Below are positions 57,556 to 64,000 of a stretch of DNA of 64,000 bases, piece by piece. Source of the DNA: Reticulascus tulasneorum (lineage: Eukaryota; Ascomycota; Sordariomycetes; Glomerellales; Reticulascaceae); contig LSAX01000004.1 in the NCBI GenBank assembly GCA_001557505.1, forward strand, positions 620,001 through 684,000, in the 5' to 3' direction. Position numbers and translations under genes: made by a program. The notes under the pieces are model-generated. The model ran no database searches, was not told where the DNA came from, and was given only the letters and a program-made list of their open reading frames with translations. Each line of letters begins with the position of its first letter. Within the stretch, counting starts at the first letter, position 1.

Positions 57556-58951
57556 ATGGCGACTACCAACCCTGAGACGACTTCCGACAATATGGTCCCA
57601 GCCATGAATGTGAATGCTGGCTCCCTGGCGCAGACAAGCAAAGCTCACCCGTCAGGGAAGAGCAAGCATGGACGATTGATGCAGGCTGCCAGGGCTGTGT
57701 CGTTCACAATCTACTTCCTCGGGTCTTGTTTTGTGTATGGATAGTGCCCTGCGCCAAGTGTTTGTAACCTGCTAACTTTATCTCAGTATTATGCTCAACC
57801 AGTTCATCGGCGCGCCGCTCTACTACTTCAACAAAGATATCTACTATGCCTACATGGCTGTTACGAAGCAACAGTTTGCGATCACGTCGATAACAATGAC
57901 AAAGTGGTGGGGGCCTACAGTCATACGGATAAGCGGGGATGCATCTGTGGCGGGGCAGATCAAGAAAACACCAGACGGGAGGGTTGAGTTTGACTTTCCA
58001 GAGCGTCTGGTGTTTATCGCCAATCACCAGGTATGCATCTTGCTGTGGAACCGAGGTATTGGGTGAAGCTCTGACGTTTGGATAGATCTACACCGATTGG
58101 CTATATCTGTGGTGGGTTGGGTACGCAAATAACCCAGGAATGCATGGGCATTTATACATCATACTCAAAGAGTCCTTGAAATGGATTCCTATTATGGGCA
58201 CTGGAATGATGTTTTACGGGTTTATTTTTATGTCGCGCAAAATGGCGACGGATCGGCCACGGCTAGCGCATCGCTTAAGCAAGCTCAAGACGTCGCACAT
58301 CGGGGCTCACGGCAAGAGATTCCTCGATCCCATGTGGCTGCTTCTCTTTCCCGAGGGTACGAACCTCTCTGGGAATGGGCGTAGGAAGTCTGCGGCGTGG
58401 GCTGAGAAGTCTGGGCTCAAGGATCCCGAGCACGTGCTACTACCACGAAGCACGGGTACCTTCTTCTGCCTGAATGAGTTGAAGGGTACTGTCGACTACG
58501 TCTACGACTGTACCGTCGCATACGAAGGCGTTCCGTAAGTACCACAACACCCTCTAGCGTGTTCCGGACGTACTAAAGGTGTTCTAGACGCGGAAAATAT
58601 GGTGAGGAGTACTTTTCACTCTCCAGCACATACTTCCAAGGCCGCCCCCCCAAGTCAGTCAACTTTTACTGGCGCAGATTTGCAGTATCGGATATTCCCC
58701 TCGATGACGGGGAGAGGTTTGATCTGTGGCTTCGCGAGAGGTGGTATGAGAAGGATGCTCTTATGGAGCAGTACCTTTCTACCGGACGGTTCCCCGCAAG
58801 CGAGCATGAGAAGGAGGGTTTCATCGAGACGGAAGTGCGAACGAAGCACCGCTTTGAGTTTCTCCAAGTCTTCACCATTCTGGGTGCTGTGGGACTGATT
58901 GTCAGGATCTTCTTGAATGCGTGGGCTCGCATGTGGGAAGCCAGTGCATAG
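57556..58951 (+). CDS. PlsC-type acyltransferase (lysophospholipid acyltransferase-like)
   Basis: Four exons: 57556-57734, 57787-58030, 58086-58534 and 58588-58951; introns of 52, 55 and 53 nt; product 411 aa. The catalytic HX4D motif is NHQIYTDW at about residues 139-146 and spans the second intron. The substrate-binding motif LLFPEGTN is about 75 residues downstream, and LPRSTGTFF gives the third block. One hydrophobic helix lies near residue 50 and another near the C-terminus (FTILGAVGLIVRIF). This is the layout of the eukaryotic LPIAT/LCLAT (CST26-like) group, which acylates lysophosphatidylinositol or lysophosphatidate in the ER. Exon 4 continues in frame to a stop at 58951, confirming the last intron. 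Role in membrane lipid remodelling is known for the family, not shown here. Confidence 0.92.
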
Positions 58952-59260
58952 ACAAGGCCTACCTTGGGGATGTGGCGTGCAAGACTTGCGTTTTTGGCTT
59001 CATATTGGGATTCACGGTGCGGCTGGTGGGGTACCCGGCTTAGATAGAGTGACGATTCCCCCTTGGCAACAGTTGAGGTTCACGGATGGCATTTTGGTGT
59101 TTGGCGAGACTCGGCCTATGCTTGAGAGGGCTACTTGATCTGGACCACGATAAACGTCGATCGGTCGATGACTATGATTATGACTAGGCAGGCCGTTTAT
59201 ATTGCATCCTCTAGCTTCCTGACACAGCCCGCTCGACTTCCGCACCTTTGCAGTGTAGAG
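58952..59260. other. Convergent intergenic region, nothing recognised
   Basis: About 310 bp between the stops of the acyltransferase and the 104-aa secreted protein gene. No features seen. Confidence 0.5.
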
Positions 59261-59575
59261 CTAGTAAACCCTGTAACTCCGAATCCTGCGCTTGGGGATC
59301 ACCCAGTTCCCCGCTCCAGCACGGTATGACATCGACTGGCAGTTCTCACCGAGATACAGCTCAAAGACAGTCGGCGGAGCTTTGCCTGGCGTTGCTGGAG
59401 CGAACCTAGCCCCGTTGACGTTGAGAATCGGTTGGAAGGCGAGGTTGACGCAGGGGGTGTCCAATTCGCCGTCTATTCTTGAAAAGCGGCCATCGACGGC
59501 GTGCAAGTCGAGAGTCCAAGACCAAGCGGTGGCGACGAATGTCGCGATGAGGACGAGGATAGCCTGGAGCTTCAT
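59261..59575 (-). CDS. Small secreted protein, 104 aa (function unknown)
   Basis: Single exon. A clear signal peptide is present (MKLQAILVLIATF then Ala-Thr-Ala-Trp-Ser, about 19 residues). The mature 85 residues are moderately basic with two cysteines, in TPCVNLAF and GENCQSM, that could pair, and end in a basic Arg/Lys-rich tail. The length, signal and one disulphide resemble fungal effector-like or gamma-crystallin-like small secreted proteins, but I recognise no family. The next gene on the same strand also encodes a small secreted protein. Confidence 0.72.
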   Translation of the reverse strand: MKLQAILVLIATFVATAWSWTLDLHAVDGRFSRIDGELDTPCVNLAFQPILNVNGARFAPATPGKAPPTVFELYLGENCQSMSYRAGAGNWVIPKRRIRSYRVY

Positions 59576-60499
59576 GGCTGGAAACGTGTTAGGACGAGCA
59601 GGTGGGAAGAATAGGTGAGCTTACTGCTTGTCTGATCGATTAATATATGTTGGAGTGCTTATTCTAGTGGTGAAGCTGCTGTGATCTGGTATTCCGATCA
59701 TGTCTGGATCTGGCTGGCGCTTTCTTATAGTTATGTTGAATCCGTGCTATCTGTATCTCATTCCTTTACATTCCAAGGCGAATGCCATCAGCATTGTGTA
59801 TATTTGATGTGCATTTTGCAGATCCAAGACATCAAGCCACCATTTTGACGCTTGTCCAAGAAGCGCAACGAGTGTCTTGAGGGTATTGAGGGTTGATGCC
59901 AGCAGGCTGGTATTGAATGTGGGATTGCAGCCTGGATCGTGGGAGCCTCACTATTGCCATGACAGGATTGGGGAGATGTCTCCAACATATCTCAATCGGT
60001 GGCCAATCTGCTCAGAACATTCTTGCTAACGTACCTAGACAAAACATCGTGGACTTTTCTGAGTGGTTCTTCTGGTTCACATTAGTGTCCTTCGATTGCT
60101 GATTAGAGGTTCCATGGTGGATGGGTAGCTGTCCCTGGCGGGATGGCTTAGCGGGTGATCATCCGCGGCGCTAGCGGAGTTGCGTCATTCAAGCTTACTA
60201 CGCACATGGGCTTCAGGTTCCTACCTTAATCCTAAGAATAACACCATGGACCTGCAGGGCCCGCTGTAAAGGGATGCTCAAGGGCCCTGATCATCGACAA
60301 ACTGCGGAACCTCATATGCCGCGCTGCTTTACTCAAAATCCATCATGACAAGAACGCGAGCACAATTGAACAATGGAGCGAACAGAGTTTCAACGTGCAA
60401 ACTTTTAAAGATTCTCTAATCGCCAAAGGTATCAACCGTACACGCCATCACACCGCCCTCAGCCTACGTGTTCTTCCAAAGCAAAGCTCCACATTCCCT
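59576..60499. other. Intergenic, nothing recognised
   Basis: About 920 bp between two small secreted-protein genes on the minus strand. It holds the promoter of the left one; no further gene seen. Confidence 0.45.
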
Positions 60500-60884
60500 T
60501 TAGCAGGGTCCCAGCCTGCAATCCGGGATCGTGTAGACCTGGTTGTGCCATGCGTTGACCACCTCGGGGTACTTCTTCAGCGTGTCGATGTTCTGCGACT
60601 CGGTGTCGATGACGACTCCGTAGAGGATGCGCGACGTCCACGTCCTGATCACCTTCGTGGGACCCTTCTCGTTGAGCTTTGCGACGAAGGCGTCGATGTC
60701 GGATTCCTGCTCATTTTGTTAGTTTCCGACTTTGTTCAAGGGTGGTGTGTGGTGGGGTGTTCTGAGGGGGAAAGAAGACGGAGATTGGTTGGGGAGTGCG
60801 TACATATGACAGCTCCACGATGAACTGCGCAGCGAACGCACTTCCCATGAGGGAGATGAGGGAGACTAGGCTTGAGAAACGCAT
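60500..60884 (-). CDS. Secreted small protein resembling a stand-alone peptidase inhibitor I9 domain
   Basis: Two exons on the minus strand, 60804-60884 and 60500-60706, with a 97-nt intron (GTACGC...GAGCAG); product 95 aa. Residues 1-18 form a signal peptide ending Ala-Phe-Ala-Ala. The mature part starts with a beta strand QFIVELS, then helix DIDAFVAKLNEKG, strand VIRTW, strand ILYGVVIDTESQN and helix IDTLKKYPEVVNAWHNQ. That order is the fold of I9 domains, which are subtilisin propeptides and free proteinase inhibitors. The C-terminal CRLGPC adds two cysteines that could form a loop. It may inhibit a serine protease of the fungus itself, a competitor or a host. Family assignment is by secondary-structure pattern and moderately sure. 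Confidence 0.72.
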
Positions 60885-61808
60885 TTTCGTGTCTTGTTGT
60901 GTAAGGCTGGATATTCCTGGCTATGTTTCTGTGTGTTTTGGATTTTATGGGATTGCTGAGACTTTGTTTGCTTTGTCATGAGAGAGGACGTTGATGAATG
61001 CTTTCCATTCCTTCGAAGCGGGCTTCACATGACGATATATATGCCCTCAGGATCATCACATTCCTTTCGAAATTAAATCTCACAATCTCGTACATTGGAC
61101 GACCCCAAACGCAATATCTCACGATGCGGGGAAAGCCAAAGCCAACGCAAAGGAGAAAGAAAAAAGGATCCCCCTCATGACACGACGGGGCCGAGCAAAA
61201 GTCCAAGGCTCGTTACGTCCGCCAAGCCTTCCAGAAAGAAGCGTCAGCCTGTACGGCTAAACTCCCCCAACAAGCCTCTCGATTCCAGGGAATGCTACAT
61301 CCTCAAATTAAGACGCACCCCATACAAGTCGTCAGGATCGTACATTTTGGGGGTTTCGGAAGATGTCCAACTACTCTCTCGTTGCCTTCTCAGAACGGGG
61401 GTTCCCGCGGCGAGGAGCCAACATGACGAGATCTGCCAGTCTCTCCCCCCCTCAAACCTGGGCGGGCGCAGGACGACAAATGATTCTGCATGTGTCCCTA
61501 TGTCTTGGCGCGCAGAGAACAAATTTTACAAACGCGCGCGCAGAAAAGAATGCTCTGGGCTTGCGCGAGGTTTAATATAATCTAAATTGGGAATGCTGCT
61601 TTGCCTTCTGATATTCTCCGAGGGCACTAAAATAGGAAGCTCGTTTGCGAAGGCCGGGAAGCGCGGGACGGACTCGGGCCCGGATGGTTGGGTGAAGGTG
61701 TTGCCTGGAGGCGGATGCCGGCCGACTCAACCGCGAAGTTTTCGTGTCCAGACGCAGGCTCCCCATACTCTCTTGAGGCAAGGGCCCACCTCACTCGCTA
61801 CGAAAATC
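60885..61808. other. Intergenic, promoter of the I9-like gene
   Basis: About 920 bp between the I9-like start codon and the stop of the dehydrogenase, both on the minus strand. Frames on the plus strand here (for example 61095-61580) are low-complexity and basic and not supported. Confidence 0.45.
61036..61042 (-). promoter_or_regulatory. TATA-like element upstream of the I9-like gene
   Basis: An ATATATA/TATATAT run about 155 bp upstream of the start codon on the minus strand. Support is positional only. Confidence 0.3.
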
Positions 61809-63003
61809 TCAAGAAAAGCGCACCTCCCGTCCAGACTTGGCAGACTCTATCGCACCCTCGATGATCTTCAGGACATCTCTAGCCTCCGACGCAGGCACCG
61901 GCACATCCTCCTCCTTCCCACTTCCGACTGCCTTCGCCCACCCTTCAAACAGCTTTATGTAGGTCCCCGGATCCGTCGTCGGCTTGGTCTTCTCCACGAC
62001 GGTGCCATCATCCTTGGCGACGAAGAGCTTACCACCATTGACCGGATCATCAATTCCGAAACCCGCGTCGGTAGGTTTCTTGCCCGCTTTGAGCTGGTCC
62101 TCTTGCGGATCCAGTCCGTACTTGTGGTACGATGCCTTTGTTCCGCGGACCCAGTATCGACGCTGTGGAATCTCGACGCTCATGACGCCGCTGCGGACGC
62201 TGACTATCAGTCCATTGCTGTAACCCAACTGTACAAACACACTGTCTGGGTTTTCGCTGTCCACTTTCCCAGCCCGCTGATCCGTGAGCTTCGCGTAAAC
62301 CGTCTCGGGCATGCCGAACAGGACATAGCTCTGGTCGATCAAGTGCGGCCCAAGATCATAGAGCACGCCACCACCCTGCTTCATCGTCAACTGGCCCTTC
62401 CACGTCTGCGGCTTCGCAGGCCGGTACCGATCAAAGTGCGTATCAAACTCGTAAACCCTCCCGAGAGTCTCGCTTTTCACCAGCTTCTGCAAAGTCAAGA
62501 AATCGGCATCCCATCTTCGGTTCTGGAACACGCATAGTTGCCGCTTGTTCTCCCGTGCGATGCGGATCAGCTCGTCTGCCTCGGCGACGGTGGGCACGAA
62601 GGGCTTCTCGACCAGAACATGCTTCCCCGCTTCTAGACTCTGCTTTACGAAGCTGAAGTGCGTGTTTGGCGGGGTGAGGACGTTCACGATGTGCACTTCG
62701 GGATCGGCGAGCAATGCATCCAGGGTTGTGTGGTGCTTCAGCGAGGGGTAGTCCTTGGGTGCGGAGGACTCGGGCGTGGGGTTTCGCTGTACGATAGAGT
62801 GCAGATTGAACTCCTTGGTAACGCTGATGAAAGGGATGTGGAAGATCTTGGCGGACATGCTGGCCAATGTCAGTTCCTGCGTTACTGTGGGCGTGGGTGC
62901 GTTCAGGAAACCATCCCACCCACTGACAGCTGGCCAGGGTAGGGAGAGTAACTTACCCGTATCCAACGATCCCGACATTAAACTTCTTCCCTGATGAAGC
63001 CAT
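61809..63003 (-). CDS. Gfo/Idh/MocA-family NAD(P)-dependent oxidoreductase
   Basis: Two exons on the minus strand, 62957-63003 and 61809-62859, with a 97-nt intron; product 365 aa. The first exon supplies the Rossmann start KKFNVGIVGYG, which joins to MSAKIFHIPFISV and completes the G-x-G-x2-A/S-type loop. The family fingerprint HVLVEKPF (EKP motif) follows. Next are a helix with ENKRQLCVFQNRRWDADF, and YDLGPHLIDQSYVLFG with the conserved Asp-x-G-x-H of the substrate site. There is no signal peptide. Fungal relatives oxidise or reduce sugars, inositols or galactose-type substrates. A long plus-strand open frame (61587-62537) is the shadow of this gene. Confidence 0.92.
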
Positions 63004-63299
63004 GATTGAAATGCTGGAGGTATTGTTGTGCCTGGTTACTTCACTTAAGATGATCTCGAGTCGTAGAGTTGAGAGTTATTCACTGGTACTTATGTTATTT
63101 CACATGACGAATGCATGTGAGTGAGGGGCAATTGCGGCGGGGTTGTCGTTCGAAATTTCGGAGAATTACATGAGTCGTATTACCAATTGACTAGGGGGTC
63201 CTGACTTCCGACCTCCAAACCCTCCAGGTTCTCGAACGGCTTCCCAGCTGTTCGACAATTTTTATTCGTCGTCAACCGCAATGTCATGTCACTGCTTCC

Positions 63300-64000
63300 A
63301 TGACGAGAGACAGTCGGGCCTCGGTTTCTGGCCGGATTCGCCGCTTGATACACTCCCTTCGAGGCAGGGATCACGACGACCCTGACCGGGAGGACGATTC
63401 GGCCGACAAGCCACCGGCGCTTCCATTCCTCCCAGCCCAGCGTCGCCCTCTCACCCCAATCGCCTCCCAAGAATCCCTCGTTGCCCTTGGCAGCTTCGCC
63501 AACCTACCACCAGAGCTGCGCCGGCGCGTCCTGATCGCGGCCGTTGGCGAGCGCACGCTGCACCTTGACCTGCGGCTCGCCTACCCGGTGTTGCCCTTGG
63601 ACCAGCGTTCCGTCTACTACTCTTGGGCACCCAAGATCTCAGGCACGCTGATCAGGGCAATCAACGAGCATGGCGGCGGCACGGCGCCCCTTAGCTCGTA
63701 CTATCCCCCGGATAGGACCGCGACGAAGGCCTGGCGTTGGTGGAGCTGCGTGTGTCACAGCCAGCTCCCGCCGGATTGCAAGCCGGCGCAGCGTGTTCTG
63801 TCTTCTGGAGTGGAACTCTACCGGTATCCTAATCACGATAACTGTATTCGCGGCGACGGCACTTTCTGCCAGCTATGGGCCCCCGGGTGGCTTGGTGGGC
63901 CGGGTCGGTGTGCAATAGGAGTTATGGGCTGGCTGGTGGCATGCCGACAAGCGTGAGTTGCTCCGTCCCGTTCTCTCTTTTCCCTGTCATCGCCCATAAG
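63300..64000 (+). CDS. F-box-like/DUF7730-type fungal protein, 3' end beyond window
   Basis: The first exon runs from the ATG at 63300 to about 63952, where GC|GTGAGT forms a donor; the gene continues past the right edge. After a basic, Arg-rich start (Ser/Arg and Asp-rich), residues about 65-85 read FANLPPELRRRVLIAAVGER. This is an F-box-like helix as in many Pezizomycotina proteins of unknown role. A block with paired Trp and Cys (KAWRWWSCVCHSQLPPDC) follows. The 217 visible residues lack a signal peptide. The 296-bp gap to the left gives divergent promoter space with the dehydrogenase. Confidence 0.7.

Noticed and set aside
61587..62537. Long plus-strand open frame of 316 codons
   Set aside because: It is antisense to the Gfo/Idh/MocA gene, whose minus-strand protein shows the family motifs; the plus frame has none.

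Overview
This is a filamentous ascomycete (Pezizomycotina) chromosome segment. The genes are intron-rich, with short GT-AG introns of mostly 49-130 nt and CTAAC/CTGAC-like branch sites. The protein families are typical fungal ones: Sat4/PTH11-type rhodopsin-domain protein, 2EXR and F-box-like proteins, GMC oxidoreductases, secreted FAD oxidases and an rvt gene. There is no operon structure. I assembled exon-intron models by joining reading frames at splice sites, and checked that each junction keeps frame and gives family-like protein across it. The species cannot be fixed from the sequence.

Layout, 0-22 kb: the 3' end of an S41-type secreted peptidase-like gene (1-665); a 4-exon polytopic membrane protein (1914-4050); a GPI-anchored Cys-rich protein (4177-4844, -); a secreted 33-cysteine protein with a NucA/NucB-type DNase domain (6476-8411); a metzincin (10550-11398); a Sat4/PTH11-like receptor (11805-13024, -); a GMC oxidoreductase (14610-16503); an F-box-like pseudogene with four in-frame stops and a frameshift (16809-18292, -); a Nudix hydrolase (18697-19363, -) divergent from a 393-aa phosphorylase-like protein (20143-21384).

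Layout, 22-46 kb: a 64-aa secreted peptide precursor ending in a CC-C-CC-C motif (22487-22681); a 991-aa rvt-type reverse-transcriptase-related cellular gene (23123-26098, -); a secreted double-VOC protein (27157-28062, -) divergent from a second GMC oxidoreductase (28557-30712); a small secreted protein with two EF-hand-like repeats (32291-32674); an AT-rich, RIP-like zone with palindromes and short tandem repeats (about 33.5-34.5 kb); a 6-exon subtilisin (35291-38407, -); a gene-poor stretch with another AT-rich patch; a mitochondrial-type NADH kinase (41434-42858); a 2EXR-like protein (43291-44589).

Layout, 46-64 kb: two secreted bicovalent-type FAD oxidases (46639-48671 and 51705-53309) flank a secreted 7-bladed beta-propeller lactonase (48747-49976, -), followed by a 14-TM-type MFS transporter (54729-56636). 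This order suggests, but does not prove, an extracellular oxidise-then-hydrolyse-lactone pathway. Next come a PlsC-type acyltransferase (57556-58951), a 104-aa secreted protein (59261-59575, -), a 95-aa secreted I9-inhibitor-like protein (60500-60884, -), a Gfo/Idh/MocA dehydrogenase (61809-63003, -), and the 5' exon of an F-box-like gene running off the right edge (63300-).

Overall the window is rich in secreted proteins: about thirteen genes have signal peptides. Most are hydrolases, oxidases or small Cys-rich proteins, which fits an organism that interacts with hosts, competitors or plant polymers. No PKS, NRPS or terpene core enzyme was seen.
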